NCBI GenBank assembly: GCA_021324455.1
Contig: JAJPJA010000033.1
Location: 21,973-85,972, forward strand
DNA from: Pseudomonadota bacterium
GTDB taxonomy: Bacteria > Desulfobacterota > Binatia > Binatales > Binataceae
Reading direction: 5' to 3'
Length of the DNA stretch: 64,000 nucleotides
Both the position numbers and the translations under genes were made by a program. A model generated the notes under the pieces. That model was not told the origin of the DNA. It made no database searches and saw only the letters and a list, made by a program, of their open reading frames with translations. Position 1 is the first letter of the stretch; every line of letters starts with the position of its first letter. This document shows, piece after piece, positions 16,350 through 25,820 of this stretch.

Positions 16350-17444
16350 ATGGCCGCATCCAACCAGCAACCGTCCCGGCTGACCCGCTGGCCGGGCCTG
16401 ATCGAGCATTACCGGCGCTTCCTTCCAGTCGCTCCCGAGATGCCGGTGGTGACGCTGAATGAAGGCAATACGCCGCTGATCGAAGCGCCCGCGCTGGCCG
16501 ATCGAATCGGTGTCGGCTTGAAGCTTTACTTGAAATTCGAAGGCGTCAATCCGACCGGATCGTTCAAGGATCGGGGCATGACGATGGCCATCAGCAAGGC
16601 GCTGGCGGAGGGCGCCCGGGCGGTTATCTGCGCTTCGACCGGAAATACCGCGGCGTCGGCGGCGGCCTATGCCGGCCGCGCGGGACTTAAAGCCCTAGTT
16701 TTGATTCCCAAAGGCGCGGTGGCCCTGGGCAAGCTGTCGCAAAGCGTGATGCATGGGGCGCAGGTGGTCGAAGTGATCGGCAACTTCGATATCTGTCTCA
16801 AGATGGTGCGCGACCTGGGCGAGCGCGACCCCACCCGCATTCGATTGGTCAACAGCGTCAATCCGGATCGCATCCAGGGGCAGAAGACGGCGGCGTTCGA
16901 GGTTTGCGATCAACTGGGAGACGCGCCCGATTTCCACTTCCTGCCGGTCGGCAACGCGGGCAATATCACGGCGTATTGGCTCGGCTACCGCGAGTACCAG
17001 GCCGCGGGGCTGTCCTCCCGGCTGCCCAGAATGATGGGCTATCAAGCCGAGGAATCCGCGCCCATCGTACGCGGGCATCCGATTGACGATCCGCATACGG
17101 TGGCGACCGCGATCAAAATCGGCAACCCGGCGAGCTGGAAAGCCGCCGAGCAGGCGCGCGACGAATCCGGCGGCGCGATCGATATCGTGACGGACGCGGA
17201 AATCCTGGCCGCTTACCGCATGATCGCCGCCCAAGGCATCTTCGCCGAACCCGCCTCGGCGGCGTCGGTGGCGGGCGCGCTCAAGTACGGCGCCACCGGC
17301 AAAATCAAGCCCGGCTCCACGGTGGTGTGCACCCTCACCGGGCATGGCCTGAAGGATCCCGACACGGCGTTGAAAAACCTCAGCAACACAGTCGTGGTCG
17401 AACCCGAAGTCGGCCGGATTCTGAAACTCCTGGAGATCGAATGA
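16350..17444 (+). CDS. thrC: Threonine synthase
   Basis: A 364-residue PLP enzyme of fold type II, converting O-phosphohomoserine to threonine. The Schiff-base lysine is Lys73 in NPTGSFKDRGM. STGNTAASAAAYAGRAG, VNSVNPDRIQGQKTAAFE and PVGNAGNITAYW are the phosphate- and substrate-binding loops. The short form without the long N-terminal domain is typical of bacteria other than enterics. It starts 8 bp after hom and is followed after 12 bp by the phosphoglycerate-mutase-like gene, so all steps from aspartate semialdehyde to threonine may be co-expressed. Confidence 0.92.
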   Translation: MAASNQQPSRLTRWPGLIEHYRRFLPVAPEMPVVTLNEGNTPLIEAPALADRIGVGLKLYLKFEGVNPTGSFKDRGMTMAISKALAEGARAVICASTGNTAASAAAYAGRAGLKALVLIPKGAVALGKLSQSVMHGAQVVEVIGNFDICLKMVRDLGERDPTRIRLVNSVNPDRIQGQKTAAFEVCDQLGDAPDFHFLPVGNAGNITAYWLGYREYQAAGLSSRLPRMMGYQAEESAPIVRGHPIDDPHTVATAIKIGNPASWKAAEQARDESGGAIDIVTDAEILAAYRMIAAQGIFAEPASAASVAGALKYGATGKIKPGSTVVCTLTGHGLKDPDTALKNLSNTVVVEPEVGRILKLLEIE

Positions 17445-17456
17445 CCCGGAGATCGA

Positions 17457-18677
17457 ATGATGAAATACGTCATCGTGCATGGAGACGGAATGGCGGACTG
17501 GCCGTGCCCGGAGCTTGGCGGCCGGACTCCGCTGCAGGCCGCGCGCAAACCCAACATGGATCGAATCGCTGCATGCGGCGAGCTGGGAATGGTCGCGACT
17601 ATCCCGGATGGAATGCCGCCCGGCAGCGACGTCGGCACCATGACGATGCTCGGCTATGACCCGCGCCGCTACCATACCGGACGCGCCCCGATCGAAGCCG
17701 CCAGCATGGGCCTGAATATCGCGCCCGACGATGTCGTCTTTCGGATGAACCTGGTGTCGCTCAATGCGGCGGCGGACGGATCCGAAACCATGGGTGATTT
17801 CACCGCCGGTCATATCGGCAGCGAAGAGGCGGGGGAGATGGTCCGCGATATCGGCCAGCGGCTGGGCGGTAGCGAATTCGAATTCCATCCCGGAGTAAGT
17901 TACCGCCATATAATGGTGTGGCATCGCGGCCTGACCGATACCGTCCTGACGCCGCCGCACGACATAACCGACCAGCCGATCGCGCAGTACCTGCCCAGGG
18001 GTCCGGGTGCGGATCGGCTGCGCGAACTGACCGCGGCGGCGGCCGCTATCCTCGCGCGCCATCCGGTCAACGAAGCCCGCCGCAAGAGCGGCAAGCCCGC
18101 CGCCAATTCGGTCTGGTTCTGGGGGCAGGGGCGGCGTCCCGCGGTACCGACGCTGCGCGAGCGCTTCGGCGCGTCAGGCGCGGTCATATCCGCGGTGGAT
18201 TTGGTCAACGGTTTGGGACGTCTGGCCGGTCTGGACGTAATCAAGGTGCCCGGCGCGACCGGCTTTCTCGATACCGACTACGGTGCCAAGGGGCGCTGCG
18301 GTCTGGAGGCGTTGAAGCAGCGCGACTTCCTGCTGGTCCATATTGAGGCTCCCGACGAAGCCGCGCACATGGGACGCGCCGACTTCAAAGTCGAAGCGAT
18401 CGAGCGAATTGACGAGTTGGTGATCGGCACGCTGCTCGAAGGGCTGCCGCGTCTGGGCGAGTACCGGATCCTGCTGATGCCCGATCATGCCACGCCATGC
18501 AAACTCAAGACGCACTCGAACGAGCCGGTTCCCTTTGCTATCGTTTCACATACAGCGCTGACGCAGCCGCCTTCCATCAACCGCCGCTACACGGAGCAGG
18601 ACGCGGCCGCGGCCGGACTAAAGCTCGAACACGGCCACGTCCTTATCGGCAGGCTGTTTCAACAAGCATCGGCTTGA
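17457..18677 (+). CDS. apgM: Archaeal-type phosphoglycerate mutase homologue, presumed homoserine kinase (TIGR02535-like)
   Basis: A 406-residue alkaline-phosphatase-fold protein. Metal ligands start at HGDGMADWP (Asp10). The phosphorylated serine is Ser57 in PPGSDVGTMTMLGYDP. RGAPIEAASMG-type and LLVHIEAPDEAAHMGR segments complete the site, and DHATPCKLKTHSNEPVPF ends the domain. Members of this subgroup lie next to thrC and hom in genomes lacking a GHMP-type thrB and have been proposed to phosphorylate homoserine. Exactly that context is present here, and no other homoserine kinase is in the window. A glycolytic mutase role remains possible. The first of two adjacent ATGs is used. Confidence 0.82.
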   Translation: MMKYVIVHGDGMADWPCPELGGRTPLQAARKPNMDRIAACGELGMVATIPDGMPPGSDVGTMTMLGYDPRRYHTGRAPIEAASMGLNIAPDDVVFRMNLVSLNAAADGSETMGDFTAGHIGSEEAGEMVRDIGQRLGGSEFEFHPGVSYRHIMVWHRGLTDTVLTPPHDITDQPIAQYLPRGPGADRLRELTAAAAAILARHPVNEARRKSGKPAANSVWFWGQGRRPAVPTLRERFGASGAVISAVDLVNGLGRLAGLDVIKVPGATGFLDTDYGAKGRCGLEALKQRDFLLVHIEAPDEAAHMGRADFKVEAIERIDELVIGTLLEGLPRLGEYRILLMPDHATPCKLKTHSNEPVPFAIVSHTALTQPPSINRRYTEQDAAAAGLKLEHGHVLIGRLFQQASA

Positions 18678-18704
18678 GGCCGGTTCGCGACCCGAGGGAT
18701 CATA

Positions 18705-19658
18705 GTGGATCGTAACCTTGCACTCGAAGTCGTGCGCGCCACCGAGGCCGCCGCGCTGGCAGTTGGCCGTCTGATTGGCAAGGGCGACGAGCGCCTGGCC
18801 GACCGCACCGCGGCCGAAGCGATGCGCAACGCGCTCAACGCAATCGGCGTCGACGGTAAAATCGTAATCGGCGAGGGCGACGAGGGCGAAACCGATCTGC
18901 TGTACAACGGACAGATCGTTGGAATTGGTTCGGGGCCCGAGGTCGATGTGGGGGTTGACGCGCTGGAAGGTCCGCTGATTTGCGCCACCGGCGGACCCAA
19001 CGCCTTGTCGTGCGTCGCGATGGCGGAGCGGGGCAAGCTGCTGCAATGTCCCAACACTTACATGGAGAAGATCGCGGTTGGTCCGATCGGCCGCGGGGTG
19101 ATCGACCTGGACCGCTCGCCGGCCGACAATCTGCGCGCGCTGGCCGAAGCCAAAAAGGTTTACGTGGAGGACTTGCGCGTTGCTATTCTTGACCGCCCGC
19201 GGCATGAGAATCTGGTGGCCGAAGTGCGGCGCGCCGGTGCCGGCATCAAATTGCTGTCGGCCGGCGACCTTTCCGCCGCGCTCGCCACGACCCATCCGGA
19301 AAGCGACATCGACATGCTGATTGGAATCGGCGGCGCCCATCAGGGGGTGCTCGCCGCCGCCGCGATCCGGTCCGCCGGCGGCGACATGCAATGCCGTCTG
19401 AAGCCGCGCAACGAGCAGGAAGCCGAGCAATGCCTGGCCTGCGGCATCCTCGATCTCAACCGGCGCTATACGCTGGAAGAGCTGGCCGGCGACAACGTGA
19501 TGTTCGCGGCCACCGGCGTCACCACCGGCGACTATCTGCGCGGCGTGCGGTTTTTTTCCGGCGGCGCGCTCACCAACAGCGTCGTGATGCGATCGAAGAC
19601 CCGCACCGTCCGTTTCATCAGCGCGATTCATCATTTCGACTTCAAACCCGAATACTGA
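18705..19658 (+). CDS. glpX: Class II fructose-1,6-bisphosphatase
   Basis: A 317-residue GlpX-type bisphosphatase that removes the C1 phosphate of fructose 1,6-bisphosphate in gluconeogenesis. The metal-binding sequence is IVIGEGDEGETDLLY, followed by VDVGVDALEGPLICATG, MEKIAVGP and the C-terminal VMFAATGVTTGDYLRGV and SVVMRSKTRTVRFI. The start is GTG (MDRNLALEVVRATEAAALA is the canonical N-terminus). It lies 27 bp after the presumed homoserine kinase in the same direction, so it is probably the last gene of the amino-acid operon or partly independent. Confidence 0.93.
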   Translation: MDRNLALEVVRATEAAALAVGRLIGKGDERLADRTAAEAMRNALNAIGVDGKIVIGEGDEGETDLLYNGQIVGIGSGPEVDVGVDALEGPLICATGGPNALSCVAMAERGKLLQCPNTYMEKIAVGPIGRGVIDLDRSPADNLRALAEAKKVYVEDLRVAILDRPRHENLVAEVRRAGAGIKLLSAGDLSAALATTHPESDIDMLIGIGGAHQGVLAAAAIRSAGGDMQCRLKPRNEQEAEQCLACGILDLNRRYTLEELAGDNVMFAATGVTTGDYLRGVRFFSGGALTNSVVMRSKTRTVRFISAIHHFDFKPEY

Positions 19659-19703
19659 GAACCTCCGCCTTGACCGGCGGTATCAGAGCGAAGGAGCCAG
19701 GCC

Positions 19704-20483
19704 GTGGAACTTACGAACCTGATTTTCGACAAAGCGCGGATTGCCCTGGTCACCGTCAACCGTCCCCGGGCGCTCAACGCCCTCAACGTGCAGGTGGTCG
19801 AAGAACTGGCCCAGGTGCTCAGGGACGTGCGGCATGACCCCGCCGTGCGGGCGCTGATCATTACCGGCGCCGGCGACCGAGCCTTCGTGGCCGGTGCGGA
19901 TATCGCCGCGATGGCGGAGATGTCCACGGTCCAGGGGCTGGAGTTCTGCCGCCTGGGGCATCGAGTGCTGCAGTCGATGGAGGAATTGCCGGTGCCGATT
20001 ATCGCCGCCGTCAACGGGTTCGCGCTGGGCGGCGGACTGGAGCTGGCGATGGCGTGCGACATGGTGATCGCCAGCGACAAGGCGCGCTTCGGACAGCCGG
20101 AAATCAATCTGGCTCTGATTCCGGGATTCGGCGGCACCCAGCGTCTGCCCCGCCGCATCGGTCATCCGCGGGCGCGCCATCTGATTTTGACCGGCGAGAT
20201 GATCGATGCCAAAACGGCCCTGGAATGGGGTCTGATAAATCAGGTGGTGGCGCCCGACAAGCTGCTCGAGACCGCGCGCGAACTGGCCGAGAAAATCGCC
20301 GGCAAATCGCCGCTGACGGTGCGCGAGGCCAAGGCCGCCCTGATCGCCGCGGCCACCATGACCGAGGATGCCGGGCTGAAGCTGGAGCAGCAGGCATTCG
20401 GCGTCTGCTTCGGCAGCGCCGACCGCGTGGAGGGCACCAAAGCGTTCGTGGAAAAGCGCGACCCCAAATGGCAGGGGAGATAA
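19704..20483 (+). CDS. Enoyl-CoA hydratase (crotonase family)
   Basis: A 259-residue hydratase of beta-oxidation-type pathways, adding water across a trans-2-enoyl-CoA. Both general acid/base residues are present: Glu113 in LGGGLELAMACD and Glu133 in RFGQPEINLALIPGFGGTQR, 20 residues apart as in rat mitochondrial hydratase. The first oxyanion segment is FVAGADIAAM. Start GTG with AAGGAG 6 bp upstream. It opens a run of fatty-acyl/propionyl genes (acyl-CoA dehydrogenase, mutase large and small subunits, acyl-CoA dehydrogenase), suggesting one catabolic route for short or branched acyl-CoAs. Confidence 0.9.
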   Translation: MELTNLIFDKARIALVTVNRPRALNALNVQVVEELAQVLRDVRHDPAVRALIITGAGDRAFVAGADIAAMAEMSTVQGLEFCRLGHRVLQSMEELPVPIIAAVNGFALGGGLELAMACDMVIASDKARFGQPEINLALIPGFGGTQRLPRRIGHPRARHLILTGEMIDAKTALEWGLINQVVAPDKLLETARELAEKIAGKSPLTVREAKAALIAAATMTEDAGLKLEQQAFGVCFGSADRVEGTKAFVEKRDPKWQGR

Positions 20484-20574
20484 CCTCCATCCCCGCTCAT
20501 CCCCTTTATGTGGTAGCCTGAAAAGGGGCGGCACCTCACGCTTCAATTTATGCGCGCATGTAAACTAAACCCCG

Positions 20575-21720
20575 ATGGACCTTGAGCTGACCGATAGCCA
20601 ATTGGGGGTGCGCGATACCGTGCGCCGTTTCGCCGCCGAACGTCTGGATCAGGCCGGCATCGAAACCGACCGCACCCATGAATTCCCGGCCGCCATCATT
20701 AAGGAATTGGGCGAACTTGGCATCATGGGCATCTTCGTGCCCGAAACCTACGGCGGCGCGGGGATGGATCACGTCAGCTATGCGCTGGCGATCGAGGAGC
20801 TGTCGGTGCAATGCGCGGCCACCGGCGTGATCGTGTCGGCGCATTCCTCGCTGGCGATGTGGCCGATCCTGGGACTGGGCACCGAAGACCAGAAACGCCG
20901 GTTTCTGCCCGAGATGGCGGCCGGGCGGCATCTCGGATGCTTCGCGCTGACCGAACCGCAAGCGGGTTCCGACGCCGCCGGGCAGAAAACCCGCGCGCTT
21001 CGCGACGGCGATTGCTACATAATCAACGGCACCAAGAACTTCATCACCAACGGACCGCAGGCGCGCGTCGCGATCGTGTTCGCGATGACGGATCCCGCCG
21101 CGGGCCATCGGGGGATCAGCGCCTTCATTGTCGATACCGGCACCCCCGGATGGCAGGTGGTGCGCAACGAAGACAAGATGGGCATCCACGGCGCCCACAG
21201 CGCGCAGCTCAGCTTTTCGGACATGAGAGTGCCGGCCGATTGTCTGTTGACCCAGGAGGGTCAAGGCTTCAAGGTGGCGATGAAAACGCTGGACGGCGGC
21301 CGGATCGGAATCGCGGCGCAGGCGGTTGGAATTGCGCGGGCCGCGCTCGAAGCGTCGTTGAAGTACGCCGGCGAGCGGCGCGCGTTCGGCGCTCCGATCG
21401 GCAGCTTTCAGGCGATTCAATGGAAGCTGGCCGACATGGCGGTCGAGGTCGACGCCGCGCGGCTGTTGACCTTGCAAGCCGCCGCGCTCAAGGACGCCGG
21501 CGCGGTGCATACGACCCAGTCCGCGATGGCGAAGCTGTTCGCCGCGGAGACCGCGATGAAGGCCGCCACCGAAGCGGTGCAGATTCACGGCGGCTACGGA
21601 TATACCAGGGAATTCAAGGTGGAGCGGTTTTTCCGCGACGCCAAGATCACCGAAATCTACGAAGGAACATCTGAGATTCAACGGCTGGTGATCGCCAGCC
21701 ATGTACTGGGAGAAAGGTGA
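20575..21720 (+). CDS. Acyl-CoA dehydrogenase, short/branched-chain type
   Basis: A 381-residue FAD enzyme that introduces a 2,3 double bond into an acyl-CoA and passes electrons to electron-transfer flavoprotein. [20 protein letters not shown] is the usual N-terminus. [14 protein letters not shown] and [13 protein letters not shown] flank the flavin. The catalytic base is Glu363 in [11 protein letters not shown], the position used by short-chain and butyryl-type enzymes. The stop overlaps the mutase GTG start by 4 bp, so the two are translationally coupled. Butyryl- or isobutyryl-like substrates are inferred from the neighbours. Confidence 0.9.
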   Translation: MDLELTDSQLGVRDTVRRFAAERLDQAGIETDRTHEFPAAIIKELGELGIMGIFVPETYGGAGMDHVSYALAIEELSVQCAATGVIVSAHSSLAMWPILGLGTEDQKRRFLPEMAAGRHLGCFALTEPQAGSDAAGQKTRALRDGDCYIINGTKNFITNGPQARVAIVFAMTDPAAGHRGISAFIVDTGTPGWQVVRNEDKMGIHGAHSAQLSFSDMRVPADCLLTQEGQGFKVAMKTLDGGRIGIAAQAVGIARAALEASLKYAGERRAFGAPIGSFQAIQWKLADMAVEVDAARLLTLQAAALKDAGAVHTTQSAMAKLFAAETAMKAATEAVQIHGGYGYTREFKVERFFRDAKITEIYEGTSEIQRLVIASHVLGER

Positions 21721-23363
21721 GCTTGAACATGAGAACCAGGGAACAATGGCTCAAAGAGACTTATAAAAAGGCGGCCCAGCGCCCAGCTCGCTTCTCCACC
21801 GTCTCGGATATGGAAATCGAACCGGTTTACGGACCGGAGGACCTGACCGCCGATTTCGACCGCGATATCGGCTATCCCGGCGAATATCCCTACACGCGCG
21901 GCGTGTATGGTTCGATGTATCGCGGACGGCTGTGGACGATGCGCCAGTTTGCGGGTTTCGGACTGGCCGAAGATACCAACGCCCGCTTTCATTTCCTCCT
22001 GAGCCAGGGTCAGGACGGCCTTTCCACCGCGTTCGACATGCCCACCCTGATGGGCTACGACGCCGACCACGAGCGGGCGCGCGGCGAGGTCGGCCGCGAA
22101 GGCGTGTCGGTGACTTCGATTCACGACATGGCGCGGCTGTTCGACCGCATCCCGGTTGACAAGGTGACCACGTCGATGACGGTCAACTGCTCGGCGTCGA
22201 TTCTGCTCGCGATGTACCTGGTCAATGCGGAGCGTCAGGGGGTGCCGTGGGAGCGCGTCGGCGGCACGATCCAGAACGACATGCTTAAGGAGTTCATCGC
22301 GCAGAAGGAATGGATCTGTCCGCCGCAGCCGGCGGTGCGCATCGTCACCGACATGATCGAGTTCTGCGCCAAAAAGGCCCCGCGATGGCATCCGGTGTCG
22401 ATCTCCGGCTACCACATCCGCGAGGCCGGCTCGACCGCGGTGCAGGAGCTGGCGTTCACCCTGGCTGACGGTATCTGCTACGTCGAAGAGGCACTCAAGC
22501 GCGGACTGGATATCGACGATTTCGCTCCGCGCCTGTCATTCTTTTTCAATCTGCACAACGACTTTTTGGAAGAAGTGGCCAAGCTGCGGGCGGCGCGGCG
22601 CATCTGGGCCCGCCTGATGAAGGAGCGTTTCCACGCCAAATCGGAGCGTTCGATGCTGCTGCGGACGCATGCGCAGACCGCGGGCGCCTCGCTCACCGCG
22701 CAACAGCCGCTCAACAATATCGTGCGCGTGGCGATCCAGGCGTTGGCCGGCGTGATGGGCGGAGTGCAGTCGCTGCATACCAATTCGATGGATGAGACGC
22801 TGGCCCTGCCCACCGAAGGCGCCGTGATGGTGGCGCTGCGCACGCAGCAGATTATCGCGGAGGAAAGCGGCGTGGCGAATACCGCCGACCCGCTGGGCGG
22901 CAGCTACGCGGTCGAGGCGTTGACCGATCGGATGGAGCGCGACGCGCTGCAATACATCCGCAAGATCGACGAGATGGGCGGGATGATTCGCGCGATCGAT
23001 ACCGGCTATCCGCAGCGCGAAATCGCCGACGCCGCCTTTCATTATCAGCGCCAGCTCGAAGACCGCACCAAAACCGTGGTCGGCGTCAACAAGTACACGG
23101 TGCCCGAGGAGCTTCCCATCCCGACCCTGAAAATCGATCACGCGCTGGAAGAAAAACAGGTGCAGCGCGTGCGCAAAATGAAGCAGGGGCGCAACTCCGC
23201 GCGCGTCAAGGAAGCGCTGCGCCTGGTGGCGCAGGCCTGCCGCTCGGGCGACAACCTCATGGACCCGATCTGCGAAGCGGTCCGCCGTGAAGCCACGGTG
23301 GGCGAGATCAGCGACATCTTCCGCGCCGAGTTCGGCGTATACAAGGATCCGGGCTGGCTGTAA
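21717..23363 (+). CDS. Acyl-CoA mutase large subunit (methylmalonyl-CoA mutase type, B12-dependent)
   Basis: A 548-residue TIM-barrel subunit of a split adenosylcobalamin mutase; the B12-binding domain is encoded by the next gene. Recognisable blocks include [57 protein letters not shown] and [17 protein letters not shown]. Tyr64 (RGVY) and Arg208 (QPAVR) occupy the positions that distinguish methylmalonyl-CoA mutase (Tyr/Arg) from isobutyryl-CoA mutase (Phe/Gln), which favours interconversion of methylmalonyl- and succinyl-CoA. GGAGAAAG sits just ahead of GTG at 21,717; an in-frame ATG at 21,729 is an alternative. The MeaB chaperone and epimerase are not in the window. Confidence 0.9.
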   Translation: MSLNMRTREQWLKETYKKAAQRPARFSTVSDMEIEPVYGPEDLTADFDRDIGYPGEYPYTRGVYGSMYRGRLWTMRQFAGFGLAEDTNARFHFLLSQGQDGLSTAFDMPTLMGYDADHERARGEVGREGVSVTSIHDMARLFDRIPVDKVTTSMTVNCSASILLAMYLVNAERQGVPWERVGGTIQNDMLKEFIAQKEWICPPQPAVRIVTDMIEFCAKKAPRWHPVSISGYHIREAGSTAVQELAFTLADGICYVEEALKRGLDIDDFAPRLSFFFNLHNDFLEEVAKLRAARRIWARLMKERFHAKSERSMLLRTHAQTAGASLTAQQPLNNIVRVAIQALAGVMGGVQSLHTNSMDETLALPTEGAVMVALRTQQIIAEESGVANTADPLGGSYAVEALTDRMERDALQYIRKIDEMGGMIRAIDTGYPQREIADAAFHYQRQLEDRTKTVVGVNKYTVPEELPIPTLKIDHALEEKQVQRVRKMKQGRNSARVKEALRLVAQACRSGDNLMDPICEAVRREATVGEISDIFRAEFGVYKDPGWL

Positions 23364-23386
23364 TGACGCCTTGACGGTTGTCCGCC

Positions 23387-23427
23387 AGTCTTCTCCCCGG
23401 TCAGGGGAAGAGTCAGGCGGAGGTGAG
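23387..23427. repeat. Degenerate REP-like element between mutase subunit genes
   Basis: CTTCTCCCC, a 5-nt loop and GGGGAAGAG form an imperfect hairpin followed by a GTCAGGCGGAGGTGAGG tail. The arrangement matches the element at 205-245 and occupies most of the spacer between the mutase subunits. Confidence 0.4.
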
Positions 23428-23479
23428 GAATGCTTTTGAAAGCACCATCGCAAGCTACAAAAAGGTCGAACTTTACAGG

Positions 23480-23884
23480 ATGGCTGAAAACAGACTCAGA
23501 ATAGTTGTGGCAAAACCGGGACTCGACGGCCACGACCGCGGCGCGAAGATCATCGCCCGCGCCCTGCGCGACGGCGGCTTCGAAGTGATTTACACCGGGC
23601 TGCATCAGACCCCCGAGATGATCGCCGAAGCCGTGCTCCAGGAAGACGCCGACGCGGTCGGTCTCAGCGTGCTGTCGGGCGCGCACATGACGCTGTTTCC
23701 CGAGATCATGCGTCTGCTCAAGGAGAAGGGGGCGGAGGACGTCGCCGTGTTCGGCGGCGGCATCATCCCCGAAGACGACGCCGCCAGACTCAAGGCCATG
23801 GGCGTCAAGGAGATCTTCACTCCGGGGGCGTCGACCGAAGACATCGTCAAATGGGTGCGCGAAAACATCCACCCGCGCCAGTGA
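23480..23884 (+). CDS. Acyl-CoA mutase small subunit (cobalamin-binding domain)
   Basis: A 134-residue B12-binding Rossmann-like domain. The histidine that replaces the lower cobalamin ligand is in [13 protein letters not shown] (D-x-H-x-x-G); [13 protein letters not shown] and [13 protein letters not shown] are the other two cobalamin loops. It completes the split mutase with the upstream large subunit. I start it at the ATG giving [17 protein letters not shown], the family's usual length; the upstream in-frame stretch is the REP-like element and does not look coding. Confidence 0.9.
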   Translation: MAENRLRIVVAKPGLDGHDRGAKIIARALRDGGFEVIYTGLHQTPEMIAEAVLQEDADAVGLSVLSGAHMTLFPEIMRLLKEKGAEDVAVFGGGIIPEDDAARLKAMGVKEIFTPGASTEDIVKWVRENIHPRQ

Positions 23885-23973
23885 TCCGATTCATCCTGTG
23901 GCCTCTTCCACCGCTGGCCGTGGAGGAGGTTCGGAGCGAGGACGGCCGATACATAGTATTGCCTTTTGACTAA

Positions 23974-25131
23974 ATGAACTTCGATCTGACCGAGGAGCAT
24001 CGCCAAATCCGCGCTACTGTGGCGAACTTCGCCGAGCGCGAAATCAAACCCCATTGCGCGGCGTGGGACAGGACCGAACACTTCCCGCGCGGCGTGATCG
24101 AAAAGATCGGCGAACTGGGTTTCCTCGGCGTCTCGTTTCCGGAGCGCTTCGGCGGCGGCGGCGCCGATACGCTGTCGCAGGCGCTGGTCGTCGAAGGGCT
24201 CTCCCGCTGCGACGCTTCGGTCGGTCTGACCTGCGCCGCACACATGTCGCTGTCCAGCGGCCATATTGCGAATTTCGCCTCCGATGAGCATCGCGACCGC
24301 TATCTGCCTGACATGATCGCGGGCCGCAAACTCGGCGCCTGGTGTCTGACCGAGCCGAATTCGGGCTCCGACGCGGCGGCGATGCGTACGCGCGCCGTGC
24401 GCGCCGGCGATCGGTATAAAATTTCCGGCACCAAGATGTTCATTACCAATGGCAGCGTTGCCGACGTGTACGTGGTGATGGCGGTGACGGACGCCGAGTC
24501 GCGCAAGGCCGGCATCTCCGCGTTCATCGTCGATCGCGGCGCGCCCGGACTGAGCAACGGCAGGAAAATCGAAAAGCTGGGCCTGCGCGCGTCGGATACC
24601 GCCGAAGTGATTTTCGACAACGTGGCGGTGCCGGCGGGCAACATGATTGGAAATGCCGGCGAAGGCTATACGCAGACGCTCAGGATTCTGGAAGGCGGGC
24701 GCATCGGAATCGCCGCATTCGCGATCGGAATCGCGCGCGGCGCCTTCGAAGAGGCCGCGGCCTATGCCAAAGAGCGCAGACAGTTCGGCCGGCCGATTGC
24801 CGACCTGCAGGCGATCCAGTGGATGCTGGCCGACATGGCGACGCGGATCGAGGCGTCGTGGATGCTGTTGTATCGGGCCGCGGCGCTCAAAGACAAGGGG
24901 CGTCCGTTCGGCCGGCAGGCCGCGATGGCAAAGCTGTACGCGTCGGAGACCGCGATGTGGACCACGATCAAGGCGGTGCAGATCCACGGCGGCTATGGTT
25001 ACGTGACGGACTTCCCGATGGAACGCTATATGCGCGACGCCAAGCTGGCCGAAATCGGCGAAGGGACCAGCGAAGTGCAGCGGATGATCATTGCCAAATC
25101 GCTGCTCAGAGAAGGCTATCCGCTGGAGTAG
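23974..25131 (+). CDS. Acyl-CoA dehydrogenase (second copy in the cluster)
   Basis: A 385-residue FAD-dependent acyl-CoA dehydrogenase. Blocks: MNFDLTEEHRQIRATVANFA, WCLTEPNSGSDAAAMRTRA, YKISGTKMFITNGSVADVYV and QFGRPIADLQAIQWMLADM. The catalytic base Glu363 is in IGEGTSEVQRM. It differs clearly from the copy at 20,575, implying a different chain length or branching preference. A role at the oxidation step of valine/isoleucine or short-chain acyl-CoA degradation feeding the mutase is plausible (inference). Confidence 0.9.
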   Translation: MNFDLTEEHRQIRATVANFAEREIKPHCAAWDRTEHFPRGVIEKIGELGFLGVSFPERFGGGGADTLSQALVVEGLSRCDASVGLTCAAHMSLSSGHIANFASDEHRDRYLPDMIAGRKLGAWCLTEPNSGSDAAAMRTRAVRAGDRYKISGTKMFITNGSVADVYVVMAVTDAESRKAGISAFIVDRGAPGLSNGRKIEKLGLRASDTAEVIFDNVAVPAGNMIGNAGEGYTQTLRILEGGRIGIAAFAIGIARGAFEEAAAYAKERRQFGRPIADLQAIQWMLADMATRIEASWMLLYRAAALKDKGRPFGRQAAMAKLYASETAMWTTIKAVQIHGGYGYVTDFPMERYMRDAKLAEIGEGTSEVQRMIIAKSLLREGYPLE

Positions 25132-25162
25132 GCCGTATTTGGGTGCGCGGCGTTCAGAGCCG

Positions 25163-25525
25163 ATGAATCAACCCGGATATTGCCAGCGATGCGGCGCCGC
25201 GCTGCTCCCCGACGCGGCTTATTGCAACCGCTGCGGCCACTCCGTCGGCCAGCCCTACCGCAACCCCCGCTTCGATCCCGATCAGCCGGTCTCCGCCTAC
25301 TCGGGTCTGGTGGCCCTGCTGTTATGCTTCTTTTTGGGCTACCTCGGTATCCACAGGTTTTACGTCGGCAAGATCGGAACCGGAATCCTGTGGCTGCTCA
25401 CCGGCGGCATTTTCGGCATCGGATGGCTGATCGATCTGGTTGTGATCGCCTGCGGCCGCTTCCGCGACTACATGGGCTACCGCGTCGTGGTGTGGGAAGA
25501 ACCGATCTCCGCCGCAGGGCGCTAG
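25163..25525 (+). CDS. Zinc-ribbon plus TM2 domain membrane protein
   Basis: A 120-residue protein. The N-terminus MNQPGYCQRCGAALLPDAAYCNRCG is a double CxxC zinc ribbon. After a short linker come two helices of a TM2 domain (LVALLLCFFLGYLGIHRFYVG and GILWLLTGGIFGIGWLIDLVVIACG) with the hallmark GxHRFYxG turn. TM2 proteins are small inner-membrane proteins of mostly unknown function. The start chosen puts the zinc ribbon at the N-terminus; the upstream in-frame extension overlaps the acyl-CoA dehydrogenase and is discarded. Confidence 0.85.
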   Translation: MNQPGYCQRCGAALLPDAAYCNRCGHSVGQPYRNPRFDPDQPVSAYSGLVALLLCFFLGYLGIHRFYVGKIGTGILWLLTGGIFGIGWLIDLVVIACGRFRDYMGYRVVVWEEPISAAGR

Positions 25526-25820
25526 GATGCCCGGATTGAACCGGTCCTTTCGCGCCCGCCAATTGCTGCCGGGTGGGCGGCGCGCCGCAGCAACCCGTGC
25601 CATCAAGGCCCGGACTGACATCCGCTGAAAAACGGCGGCGATGGCCGGCGCCCCCGGTCCGATAGCCGAGCCGCGTTTCAGTTCATTGCGTCAACGCGAA
25701 GCTGGACCCGAGCAGATCCCATGCGCCCCATCTTCCGCGCGAGGCGGTCAGCGCGGAACTGAGCAATACTCTGCAATGTTTCGTTTCTGGATAAATCCCT
25801 CCGGGCAACAGCACGAAGGA

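Noticed and set aside
19704..20483. Suspected loss of a catalytic glutamate in the enoyl-CoA hydratase
   Set aside because: After aligning GGGLELAM and GQPEI with the rat enzyme, both glutamates (113 and 133) are in place.
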